Source: C00003060 sp964502635 (GTDB taxonomy: Bacteria > Desulfobacterota > Desulfobacteria > Desulfobacterales > C00003060). Taken from it: a stretch of DNA of 30,893 bases. Shown one piece after another: positions 8,396 to 15,391 of the stretch. Within the stretch, counting starts at the first letter, position 1; every line of letters starts with the position of its first letter. The notes beneath the pieces were generated by a model, which saw only the letters and a list, made by a program, of their open reading frames with translations, was not told where the DNA came from and made no database searches. Position numbers and translations under genes: made by a program. The stretch covers positions 1 through 30,893 of the forward strand of contig CAZCXI010000034.1 of the NCBI GenBank assembly GCA_964502635.1, read 5' to 3'.

Positions 8396-9325
8396 TCAGG
8401 AAACCAGCCACAGGGCTCGGTTCGAGATCCTGTCGAGCACGTATCTGGACACACTTCCCATGAAGAACGCCCGACTGACGCCTCGCCTTCCAATAACCAC
8501 CGTGCCGTAGTTTCCATTTGTGGCCTCATCAACGATTGCCTTGCCCACATTCATAGTGCGCTTGGTCACCTTGATCTCAATCTGATTTTCCTGGATCCCG
8601 GCCTCTGTAAATTTTTTGCAGGCATGAGCGTAGAAGTGTTCTACACATCGTCTGTCGCCCTGTGTCATCATTTCCTCAACGCCATTGGCTTCCTCGTCAA
8701 AACGAATCGCACAGTGGCTCCCCACCTTCGGAATCACGTGAAATAGCGTCACTTTGATCTTCGGATTTTCCTCGACCATGAAGCTCAGGTGATCCACAGC
8801 GCGTAGTGAGCTCTCAGAACCGTCGACGGCCGCCATAATCTTGGCAGATGTGACATGGCCGTGTAACACCCACACCGGGATCAACGTTGAACGTTCCACC
8901 AGTTTCGCAGTGACGCTGTCCATAAAGATCTGCTGGATTCGCGAAAAGCCCCTTCGTCCCACGACAATGGCGTCATAAAGGCCTTGCTGGGCGTGTTGCA
9001 GAATGTCCCTGGCCAGTCCCAACAACTTTGGCTGAGTAGCGACCTCGATGGACTTCTCGGCAATCCCTGCCCTGACCATTTGGGACTTGCACTTTTCCAG
9101 AACAGCCTTGGCGTGCTCGGCGTTTTTTCTGACAGCTTTTTTCAGCTCAACTTTGGCTTCAAAGTCGGTTCTGGCCTCATCCAGAAGGAACTGTGAAATG
9201 GTCGGCTGTACATGAAGAAGCGTGTAAGTGAGGTCTCCTATCACCGATGACATCTTAACGGCGTAGTGGATTGCATGTCTTGAGTAGACGGAGTCATCAA
9301 GGGCCAGCAGGATCTTTTTCTCCAC
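8396..9325 (-). CDS. Tandem universal stress protein (UspA family)
   Basis: A 309-residue protein with two UspA domains: residues about 1-155 and 160-309. Both carry the ATP-loop signature GxxG...: VVGRRGFSRIQQIFMDSV in domain one and VIGRRGVSRAFFMGSVS in domain two, the second closer to the ATP-binding consensus G-2x-G-9x-G(S/T). Each domain opens with a hydrophobic strand and acidic nucleotide contact (ILLALDDS, IMAAVDGS). The start is GTG 9325 with AGGAGG seven bases upstream. Cytosolic stress-adaptation role is known for the family, but the signal is not. It is last but one in a cluster with a Cys-rich protein and a thioredoxin-like protein. Confidence 0.93.
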   Translation of the reverse strand: MEKKILLALDDSVYSRHAIHYAVKMSSVIGDLTYTLLHVQPTISQFLLDEARTDFEAKVELKKAVRKNAEHAKAVLEKCKSQMVRAGIAEKSIEVATQPKLLGLARDILQHAQQGLYDAIVVGRRGFSRIQQIFMDSVTAKLVERSTLIPVWVLHGHVTSAKIMAAVDGSESSLRAVDHLSFMVEENPKIKVTLFHVIPKVGSHCAIRFDEEANGVEEMMTQGDRRCVEHFYAHACKKFTEAGIQENQIEIKVTKRTMNVGKAIVDEATNGNYGTVVIGRRGVSRAFFMGSVSRYVLDRISNRALWLVS

Positions 9326-9343
9326 GCAAAGTCCTCCTGAGGA

Positions 9344-9586
9344 TCACCTCTTCAATTTCTTGACGATATGCGCCCGAAGAGGACATTGGCACAAATATAA
9401 CCGTCCGATGAACAAGGGAAATATACACGTTTGAGGCGTTTCTTCCAAGCATTCCAGAAATAGTTCAATGGCAAACCCCTTCACCCTGCAAAGTGCCTCG
9501 AATCCAGACTTGTAACACCTAAAATCCTTGGGGCACTGCATACGACCGATGATGTCTTCTGTTTCTTTCTTGTAGATTGGCTCCAA
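9344..9586 (-). CDS. Small cysteine-rich protein
   Basis: Up to 80 residues, starting at TTG 9586 or, for 65 residues, at ATG 9541; no clear ribosome site decides between them. Six cysteines are spread as C-x5-C, then C (ALCRVKG), C (LECLEE), C (QTCIF), and a closing C-x-C (LCQCPLR), giving a pattern that looks constrained, with a basic tail. I infer metal or disulfide binding. It ends 18 bases before the UspA start, so the two are probably one transcript, with the thioredoxin-TPR gene upstream. No family name can be given with confidence. Confidence 0.6.
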   Translation of the reverse strand: MEPIYKKETEDIIGRMQCPKDFRCYKSGFEALCRVKGFAIELFLECLEETPQTCIFPLFIGRLYLCQCPLRAHIVKKLKR

Positions 9587-9677
9587 AGGGCTGATCGGTC
9601 GCGACTCCTTCGACGACGCCTTTTCACATCACACCCAGCACACCACACCACACATGTGCAAGCTGATCAGTCTGTCG

Positions 9678-10247
9678 TTACAGCAGCCTGTAGGGCGCTG
9701 CTCTCTTGGTCCATTCGCTCGACGGGTACTCAGCGTGGAGTTTTTGATAGGCCTCCTTCAGAGGCTCAGCGCTGTGCGTGCTTTTGTACTGGCTCACGGC
9801 TCGATAATAGATCGCCTGCGGCGCCGAGTCGCTTTTAGGATAATCCTTCAGCAGGGCGTCCAAGCTCCTGATGGCTTCCGTGAATGCTTCCCGTTCAAAA
9901 TGGGCCTTTCCAATGCCCAATAATATCATCGGGAGCAGCTCTTCCGGTGCCAGGAAGCCCGTGATTCGGTGGTGTTCTCCGCCGTCGTGGTCCAAGATGA
10001 TCAGGGTGGGCGTCCACTTCACTTTAAAATCGTTTGCCTCAGGCTTTGCGTCGAAAGGCAATCGCACCGGTACCACATGACCTTGGATGAACCGGATCAC
10101 ATCAAGGTTTGGATACGTAACCGCATCCATCTGCTTACAGCCGATTCAATTGGGATTGTGGAAGTCAAGGAGCACCGGCCTATCATCGTCTTGGGCTCTA
10201 GCAATGGCCGCGCGAAGGTTCGTTTCCCATTCAATCTTATTTTCCAT
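9678..10247 (-). CDS. Selenocysteine-containing thioredoxin-fold/TPR protein (UGA at codon 34)
   Basis: Reading from ATG 10247, with AAGGAGGTG five bases upstream, gives 33 codons, an in-frame UGA (10148-10146), then a continuous frame to 9678: 189 residues. The UGA falls in LLDFHNPN-U-IGCKQMDA, exactly the first position of a thioredoxin CxxC motif, giving U34-I-G-C37. KWTPTLIIL supplies the expected cis-proline (TP), and HRITGFLAPEEL the last strand and helix of the fold. Residues about 115-185 form TPR-like helices. A hairpin suited to be a bacterial SECIS follows the UGA. The protein is probably a thiol-selenol redox enzyme; no signal peptide is visible, so cytosolic. A plain nonsense mutation is the alternative, but the position and the strong ribosome site argue against it. 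An ordinary caller would start at Met40 (10130). Confidence 0.85.
10117..10148 (-). promoter_or_regulatory. Candidate bacterial SECIS element after the UGA
   Basis: Seven bases after the UGA, GUAAGC pairs with GC and UUAC (GG bulged on the 3' side), enclosing the loop AGAUGGAU with a GG at positions 18-19 after the UGA. The placement is close to the loop GG of the E. coli fdhF SECIS. The stem is short, as is usual for these elements, so the fold needs testing. Confidence 0.55.
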
Positions 10248-10520
10248 ATTCACACCTCCTTATTGAAGATCACCATTTCCACGGTCCAACCAAAAGGCCA
10301 AAGAAGGTTTTACACTTCGGCGCCTGCCATCATCATAATGCAGTTGGCACCTAAGTAAATAGGGTGAATCCTGTATTTTAAGGCAAGAAATACTGTATTT
10401 TTTGGCGGGCCGGCGGTAGGCCAGAGGCGGTTGGAACTTCTGATTAATTCGCTTCTTCATTGACACACGTTTACGTGCCCATTGTAAGGGTGATATGGTA
10501 TGATTATCTGTTGTGGATCA

Positions 10521-10781
10521 TCTCCAAAAGAGCTGGTAGAATCATAAGGGTTCAAGGATTCAAGGGTTCGAGTAAAATCCTTAAGAATTATAAACAATTA
10601 AAGGTTTGGGAAATGTCCTATCAGCCATGTGTAGAAATTTACAAAATAACAGTAGGTTTTCCTAATGAAGGATACGGCCTGACATCGTCAATAAGCAGGT
10701 GTAAAATCGTTAGAGAGAAAAGCACTCGACCCCTTGCATCCTGGACCCCTCGAACCCGTTGCATCAACTAATCGGGAGAAG
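10521..10781 (+). repeat. R4 repeat, copy a, built around a truncated four-helix-bundle ORF
   Basis: This copy matches 14244-14470 in the same orientation. Its arms consist of GGTTCAAGGATTCAAGGGTT-type runs on the left and their inverted counterparts (CTCGACCCCTTGCATCC, CCCCTCGAACCC) on the right. They bracket a fragment encoding the start of a four-helix-bundle protein. Confidence 0.75.
10590..10771 (+). pseudogene. Truncated four-helix-bundle (23S IVP/S23 family) protein remnant
   Basis: The frame reads NYKQLKVWEMSYQPCVEIY, then KIT, FPNE-GYGLTSSISR, which is the first helix pair of the small four-helix-bundle proteins (TIGR02436 type) once named after 23S rRNA intervening sequences. The family normally continues for about 80 more residues; here it breaks after SISRC and runs into repeat sequence. 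No start codon with a ribosome site is visible. Confidence 0.7.
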
Positions 10782-10829
10782 CACCTTTACTGTTAATTGA
10801 GCGTTCTTGCTCGATCGAGGTGACATAGC

Positions 10830-11510
10830 ATGAGTGGGTCCAGTCAGTGTATATTTCGGTTGATGTGCTGGTCCGGTCTGGCATTTTGCTTGGTGGGCCA
10901 TTGCCTGCTCGCCGGCTGTTCGAGAGGTTTTCACGGAAAAAGGCCTGACATTGAAAGGGCATGGATTTGTGATGAGGCGGCAGACGAGGCCATGCAACGG
11001 CAGGACTATGACGCCGGCATTTGTCTTCATCAACGATTCCTGGAAAACAACCCTGACAACGCACTTGCCTTGTACCATCTTGGATATGCTTACGGCCAAA
11101 CAGGAGACCATTTGAGGGAAGTCTCCTGTTATGAAAAGGCCGTTGCCTTCGGCTATAGAAAAGAGCGTGTTTTCTTTAACTTGGGCATGGCCTACGGTGA
11201 ACTCAGTGAATGGGAAAAGTCCATCGGTGCCTTTAAAAACGCCGTGGGTATCGATCCTGATAGTGCTGATGACCACTTCGGATTGGCCATGGCCTATCAG
11301 GGAAGCTCTGCCGACGATTTGGCCGAAGAGGAGTTCTTGAAGACCCTGGAAATAGATCCCGGGCACCTGGATGCGCTATTATACTTGAGTATGCTCTGCG
11401 CCGACAGGGGTGAACTGCAAAGAGCCAGAGAACTACTCCACAGGATCCTGGAAATCCACCCGTCCAACACGAGGGCGCGCGAATTTCTTGAAGGGATCGA
11501 AAAGGAATGA
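10830..11510 (+). CDS. TPR-repeat lipoprotein
   Basis: 226 residues. An N-terminal signal with a lipobox (LLAGC, Cys30) predicts lipid anchoring, most likely to the outer membrane. From about residue 50 it is a series of four to five TPR units (ALALYHLGYAYGQTGD, RVFFNLGMAYGELSEW, DHFGLAMAYQ, DALLYLSMLCADRGEL), a scaffold for protein-protein contacts. The start ATG has GAGGTGA six bases upstream. A second, smaller lipoprotein follows 161 bases downstream, suggesting a shared envelope role that cannot be named. Confidence 0.88.
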   Translation: MSGSSQCIFRLMCWSGLAFCLVGHCLLAGCSRGFHGKRPDIERAWICDEAADEAMQRQDYDAGICLHQRFLENNPDNALALYHLGYAYGQTGDHLREVSCYEKAVAFGYRKERVFFNLGMAYGELSEWEKSIGAFKNAVGIDPDSADDHFGLAMAYQGSSADDLAEEEFLKTLEIDPGHLDALLYLSMLCADRGELQRARELLHRILEIHPSNTRAREFLEGIEKE

Positions 11511-11671
11511 CGAAACGGGGGCGGCCGCTATTGTGAGACACCCGCCGTTGCGCATTCAGTGCCAATGCCCCTATTGCACCGAGATCGGCCGCGTGCGCTT
11601 TTCATTTTGCTGGTGGGCGGAGGGGTGATGCTTTTTCCTGGCGGCAGATGAACGGGGCAAAAGGAATACCC

Positions 11672-12076
11672 ATGAAGGGATTGGTTTTATTAGGCCTTCT
11701 TTGGCTGGCCTCGGGCTGTAGCGAAGCGCACTTTAGGAAACCGGCTCTTCAAATAACGTTAAGTGATATTCAGGTCGACGAAGAGGCTGTAGAACAAGCC
11801 ATGGCCCGCATCGCTGTGTCCCCTGCTCCGTCTGGAGAAGAAGTGCCTGAGACCCTTAAGGCCCTTTTTTCTTTTCTGGTCCAGACCCCATCAGACAAAC
11901 TTGTGGAGACCAGGCCCCATGCCGGGACTCGCTGGCACTTGGATCAAATCTATCTCCTTGACGATTGTGTAGCCGCTCAGTTTGCCGAAGGCCATTACAT
12001 GGAAACCGTCTTTTTCGTAAGAAACCGCAGAGGCTGGCGTATTGCAGGAAGGATTCGTCCCGGGGATCACCAATGA
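11672..12076 (+). CDS. Small lipoprotein of unknown function
   Basis: 134 residues from ATG 11672, which has AAGGAA five bases upstream; an in-frame ATG eight codons earlier (11648) lacks this. MKGLVLLGLLWLASGC is a compact lipoprotein signal with the lipobox LASGC. The mature part has an acidic helical region, then HLDQIYLLDDCVAAQFAEG and VFFVRNRRGWRIAGRIR, which look like paired beta strands. That shape recalls small domains of the SnoaL/DUF4878 kind, but I cannot assign it. Probably co-transcribed with the TPR lipoprotein. Confidence 0.75.
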   Translation: MKGLVLLGLLWLASGCSEAHFRKPALQITLSDIQVDEEAVEQAMARIAVSPAPSGEEVPETLKALFSFLVQTPSDKLVETRPHAGTRWHLDQIYLLDDCVAAQFAEGHYMETVFFVRNRRGWRIAGRIRPGDHQ

Positions 12077-12105
12077 CGTTTTCTCGCGCCTGTCTGCTTA
12101 CCCTT

Positions 12106-12228
12106 GGGGAAAACCGATGATATCCCGACGAGTCGGGACGTTGTTGAGAGTTCGCGGTAAATGACTACAGCTTCACCTTCAACGCCTTGGATCTGCAGCA
12201 TCTTCGACTTTTGCAACGTTGGGGTTCA
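12106..12228 (+). repeat. R5 dispersed repeat, copy b
   Basis: The partner of 2758-2885. It differs by an inserted perfect hairpin, TCCCGAC-GA-GTCGGGA, at 12123-12138. Its right edge touches the stop codon of the next minus-strand gene at 12226. Confidence 0.65.
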
Positions 12229-12771
12229 GTGACTTTTGACGGAACCATTGGGATTCTTCTCTGACAGCCTTTGGAATCCCTTTTTGATAACGCTGCTAGG
12301 CATCTTGCCTATGATTGCCTCCCGCACACCCGGTGCAACGTGAAGAAAAAGTTCGAGGAGGGCATCCAATGCAATGGAAAATTCCTTCTCGTACCAGTCG
12401 ACGGTTTTTGTTTTTTCTTGTACTTCCTTCTCAAACCTGAATTTTTCTTCTGCCATGTCTTTGCGCTGCTTCAGTTGAACCGTTCCGTCTGCAACCATTT
12501 CCTCGCCCGTGGATTCTCGTGGAGTGGGAATGTCACGATAGGCCATGAGACTGTCCAGTATCTTTTTGTGCGAAGCCAATATCTCCTTCTCCGAGGCCAG
12601 CAGCGCCCTGTATGAAGCCAGCATGTCTTTGTGTAAAGGCGAGATGTCGACCTGTGACGGCAACTTACCTTTCCGCAGAGGCAGGTTTTCTTCCAGACGC
12701 TTTAGCCGTTTTTTCTGCTGCCACACGAAAACAAGCAGCCCTATCAGTACGAGAGCATTGACCCATTGCAT
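12226..12771 (-). CDS. Single-TM, coiled-coil hypothetical protein
   Basis: 181 residues. Residues 1-18 are one hydrophobic helix (ALVLIGLLVFVW) followed by basic QQKKRLKRLEE, so the body is probably cytosolic. Residues about 45-125 are charged and heptad-like, with repeated LAS(Y/E/H) segments (MLASYRALLASEKEILASHKKIL). The C-terminal 50 residues are a mixed helical domain. AGGAGG six bases before the ATG fixes the start. The gene ends at the edge of R5. No family recognised. Confidence 0.7.
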   Translation of the reverse strand: MQWVNALVLIGLLVFVWQQKKRLKRLEENLPLRKGKLPSQVDISPLHKDMLASYRALLASEKEILASHKKILDSLMAYRDIPTPRESTGEEMVADGTVQLKQRKDMAEEKFRFEKEVQEKTKTVDWYEKEFSIALDALLELFLHVAPGVREAIIGKMPSSVIKKGFQRLSEKNPNGSVKSH

Positions 12772-12875
12772 GATTCGCCTCCTGTCTCTTGCTTATCTCG
12801 GTTTCCCGGTAGAGGGTGTTGGCAGAAATTCAGTTCGTGCTGCTACCCGAAGCTGTTATGTATCATCTTGGAATT

Positions 12876-13517
12876 TCATGGCGCTAACGTCTTAGAACAT
12901 ATCATGATTTTTGATCTACCGGTTGGCGTTGTTATCTTTTCGACACGCTCAAAATACTTCTCCAAAATCCTTCTTTCATGTCTCAAGATGTAGATGGCTC
13001 TCTTGGCACCCATGGAAAAGAGACGAACGTAGAACAGAGCCTTTATCAAGGGACGCTTTGGCACATCATGCTCCATCATGAGAAAAGGCTTTCCTGGCTT
13101 GAGGACCCGAACGATTTCCCTCAGCCCCCGATCTTGAACCTCCCCCTTTAGTTCATAGAAGGCATGGGTGCACGTTACGGCGTCAAATACGCTTGCGTTA
13201 AAAGGAAGGTAGGCCACATCAGAGGCCAGCACACAGACGTTTTCAAGCGTTTCGGTTTTCGCCTGACCGACTTTCAACATGCCCGTAGAAAAATCCGCGC
13301 CAACTACCAGTCCATCAACGCCTGTCTTTTCCCAGAGGTACAGTAGCAAGGATCCCGTGCCCGTACATATGTCCAGGACAAAGTCGCCTTCCATCACCGG
13401 CACCTTGTGTGAAAAGAATCGCCTCAAGGCTCCCTGGGCATCCGCCGAATGAAGGGCAACGAATTTGTCGTAGAACCGAGAAAATGTATTGTAATAGGAT
13501 CGCCTGAAATTTTTCAT
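12876..13517 (-). CDS. Class I SAM-dependent methyltransferase
   Basis: 213 residues from ATG 13517. Motif I is VLDICTGTGSLLLYL, the acidic end of strand 2 lies in VVGADFSTGML, and DVAYLPFNASVFDAVTCTHAFYEL followed by EIVRVLKPGKPFLMMEH completes the UbiE/Methyltransf_11 pattern. This group methylates small molecules such as quinone precursors and lipids; the substrate is not predictable here. The frame stays open 22 more codons into repeat R2, whose edge lies eight bases before this ATG. No ribosome site is visible at the ATG, so expression may have been altered by the insertion, or starts within R2. Confidence 0.85.
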   Translation of the reverse strand: MKNFRRSYYNTFSRFYDKFVALHSADAQGALRRFFSHKVPVMEGDFVLDICTGTGSLLLYLWEKTGVDGLVVGADFSTGMLKVGQAKTETLENVCVLASDVAYLPFNASVFDAVTCTHAFYELKGEVQDRGLREIVRVLKPGKPFLMMEHDVPKRPLIKALFYVRLFSMGAKRAIYILRHERRILEKYFERVEKITTPTGRSKIMICSKTLAP

Positions 13518-13524
13518 GACACTT

Positions 13525-13717
13525 TTGATAGATTCGTAAATAGTATTTTGCGAACGACATTGAGCATTTTGGGAGAAAGGCACTTCAGATGTTTAGCGTT
13601 AAAAAATGCTAACTGTTTGAGGGCGTTAGCCCGAGTTTTAGCGTTTTAGCTAAACATCTTAAGAGCCCCCAAAATGTTCACGGAGTGAGTAAAATCGACT
13701 TTTTACGAGTCCATCAC
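13525..13717 (-). repeat. R2 MITE-like element, copy A
   Basis: This copy is about 90% identical by eye to 20863-21055 and more distantly to 29270-29484. Imperfect terminal inverted repeats are of the form TTGACGGCTTCGTAAAAAGT. The interior is a long imperfect palindrome: ACATTTTGGGGG...TTAAGATGTTTAGC on one arm answers AGCATTTTGGGAG...TTCAGATGTTTAGC on the other. No transposase is encoded. Confidence 0.85.
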
Positions 13718-13771
13718 TTTTCGTTCATCGGAAAAAAGCAGTGATAGACCGGCACCAGTCCACATGTTGAG

Positions 13772-14209
13772 TCAGGGCGTGGTGGAGCGGCGCCGGCCTT
13801 CAAAGCTGGGACAACTGTGTTTGTCTTCAACATGGGGCTTGATATCCAGGATCGGCGTGCCGTCCTCCATATCCAGTCCTTTCACGGAGATGCGGTTCCT
13901 TTCGATGCCCAGGACCTCTAAGACCGACATGCCGACGGAGTTGGGCCGGATCGGCGAGCAGATGCTGAAAACGCCCATGTTGTGCCGACGGTGCGGCGGT
14001 GTCTGGGTGAGAAAAGTTGAGGTAAACTTCGGGCTTCGATGGAAGTGGAAAATCACAACGATGCGTTGCCCTGCACGGACATCTTTGAGTCCTTGCAAGT
14101 ATTTTTCATCAATGACTAATGTCCCTTCCACATTTGATACACTCCAATGCCTGGGGACCTTTTTAGCCGCTGTCCGCACAAAACCTATAGGTTCCAAGAT
14201 GATGCCCAT
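13772..14209 (-). CDS. TsaA/TrmO-type tRNA (adenine-N6)-methyltransferase family protein
   Basis: 145 residues from ATG 14209, with AAAGGA six bases upstream; the open frame to 14263 is repeat sequence. It opens with ILEPIGFVRT and contains the family core SPIRPNSVGMSVLEVLGIE and GLDMEDGTPILDIKPHV, matching the RPNPIG...DGTPVLDIKPY signature of TsaA. E. coli TrmO methylates t6A37 of threonine tRNAs. This protein is the short, single-domain form without the C-terminal extension, so tRNA specificity is unproven. Repeats bracket it: R2 downstream and R4 upstream. Confidence 0.88.
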   Translation of the reverse strand: MGIILEPIGFVRTAAKKVPRHWSVSNVEGTLVIDEKYLQGLKDVRAGQRIVVIFHFHRSPKFTSTFLTQTPPHRRHNMGVFSICSPIRPNSVGMSVLEVLGIERNRISVKGLDMEDGTPILDIKPHVEDKHSCPSFEGRRRSTTP

Positions 14210-14243
14210 GCGATGTCCTTTCTCTATATATAAAGTTGGTTTT

Positions 14244-14470
14244 TCTCCAAGAGTTGGTAGCATTATAAGGATTCAAGCAAAATCCTTAAGAATTATAAAC
14301 AATTAAAGGTCTGGCAAATGTCCTGTCAGCCATGTGTAGAAATTTACGAAATAACAACAAGTTTTTCTAATGAAGGATGCGGCCTGACATCGCAAATCAG
14401 CAGGTGTGAAATCGTTAGAAAGAAAGGCATTCGACCCCTCGAACCCTTTGCATCGCCTAATCGGTAGAAG
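14244..14470 (+). repeat. R4 repeat, copy b, with the same truncated four-helix-bundle ORF
   Basis: The partner of 10521-10781. Its left edge reads TCTCCAAGAGTTGGTAGCAT and its right edge CCTAATCGGTAGAAG. It is shorter than copy a because the GGTTCAAGG and TGGACCCC runs are contracted. A TATAAT on the minus strand (14267-14262) points toward the adjacent TsaA gene, though no good -35 is seen. Confidence 0.75.
14288..14463 (+). pseudogene. Truncated four-helix-bundle protein remnant, copy b
   Basis: An open frame from NYKQLKVWQMSCQPCVEIYE through GCGLTSQISRC to a TAG at the repeat edge. It has the same break point after ISRC as copy a, followed by (E/K)IVR(K/E)K, so both copies derive from one already truncated ancestor. 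Confidence 0.7.
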
Positions 14471-14562
14471 AATTACCACGCCCGATCAAGAAAGGAAAGG
14501 ATATTGGTGAACCTGGACGGGCTGGGATTGCAGCCTTCCCCCATGCTGTGATAACGTTAGTG

Positions 14563-14716
14563 TCCATCCATAAATGGCATCTTTGGGCCCGATGCGGCGT
14601 TCTCCGCGAGTTGCGCCTGCAGCTTGTGAAAAGGCCGTCCTCGACGTAGCGCTGCTGCGCCTGCGGCGAAAACCCTTGTGCGGCCTTGCCTCGGACCAAA
14701 ATCTACCATTTCTGAA
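14563..14716 (+). repeat. R6 dispersed repeat, copy b
   Basis: The partner of 3687-3815 in opposite orientation, with an additional GC-rich stretch around 14640-14665. It lies about 100 bases upstream of the Nudix gene. A 6-bp hairpin (CCGAGC/GCTCGG, 14738-14756) follows. Confidence 0.6.
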
Positions 14717-14818
14717 TGAACACCTGGTAGTGCTCAACCGAGCTATGTTGGCTCGGGTGGCCCGCGTTCGTGGATAGGTACTAATTATGCGAAAGAGTTA
14801 CGGCCAAAGGAGGATTTC

Positions 14819-15391
14819 ATGTTTGTGAAGGTGCACAAGAAAACGAGCCTGTACAACGGAAAGATATTCGATGTGGTTCTTGAAAAAGTGACTTTACCAA
14901 ACGGGGCGGTCAAACACCGGGAGATCGTGCGTCACCCCGGTGCTGCTGCCATGGTGCCTATTCTCGATGACGGCAGAGTTGTCTTGATCAAGCAATACCG
15001 CCACGCGGTGGGCGAATATGTGTGGGAGATTCCCGCCGGAACCTTGGAACCGGACGAAGCCCCCGTAGCGTGTGCCAGACGAGAATTGGTGGAAGAAACC
15101 GGTTATGAAGCTACAAGGCTTGAGAAGCTCACTGAAATCTTGCCCGCCCCCGGATATACGGATGAGCATATTCACATTTTTCTCGCCACCGGATTGAGGT
15201 CGGCCGAGCAGAAGCTTGAGGATGACGAGGTCCTGGAACTTCAACCCACAGCCTTGGACAAGGCCCTGGCAATGGCAGTCCGGGGTGAGATTTGCGATGC
15301 CAAGACCATAGCAGGTCTGTGGCTGGCCTCGCTAAGGGCTCGCGCAAAAACAACTTCACATTTTGGCATCTCAGCTTCAGCCCATCTTTGA
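14819..15391 (+). CDS. Nudix hydrolase, ADP-ribose pyrophosphatase type
   Basis: 190 residues, with AAAGGAGG ahead of ATG 14819. The Nudix box G-x5-E-x7-REL-x-EE-x-GY is complete (from GTLEPDEAPVACARRE to LVEETGY, residues about 80-102), with the glutamates that bind Mg. The upstream PGAAAMVPIL...VVLIKQYR and downstream PAPGYTDEHIHIF with E-rich loop fit the NudF/ADP-ribose pyrophosphatase branch, which splits ADP-ribose to AMP and ribose-5-phosphate. The last 19 residues (L172-L190) and the TGA are read out of repeat R1, so the original C-terminus was cut and replaced just after the final catalytic-domain helix. Confidence 0.93.
   Translation: MFVKVHKKTSLYNGKIFDVVLEKVTLPNGAVKHREIVRHPGAAAMVPILDDGRVVLIKQYRHAVGEYVWEIPAGTLEPDEAPVACARRELVEETGYEATRLEKLTEILPAPGYTDEHIHIFLATGLRSAEQKLEDDEVLELQPTALDKALAMAVRGEICDAKTIAGLWLASLRARAKTTSHFGISASAHL

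Larger units (their letters stand above)
10248..10829. other. Gene-free divergent region with R4 copy a
   Basis: It lies between the selenoprotein gene (minus) and a TPR lipoprotein gene (plus). It must hold promoters for both, but I cannot place them convincingly. 10521-10781 is R4 copy a; the rest shows nothing I can name. Confidence 0.45.

Noticed and set aside
10130..10247. Reading the thioredoxin gene as a pseudogene with a nonsense mutation
   Set aside because: The only interruption is a UGA exactly at the redox Cys position, with a strong ribosome site and an otherwise undamaged frame.
10764..11366. Minus-strand open frame of 200 codons
   Set aside because: It is antisense to the TPR lipoprotein, whose signal peptide, TPR units and ribosome site are clear.
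11531..11628. Short plus-strand frame with IQCQCPYC and a later Cys, resembling a zinc ribbon
   Set aside because: Only about 30 codons, no ribosome site and no second cysteine pair; probably chance in the gap between two lipoprotein genes.
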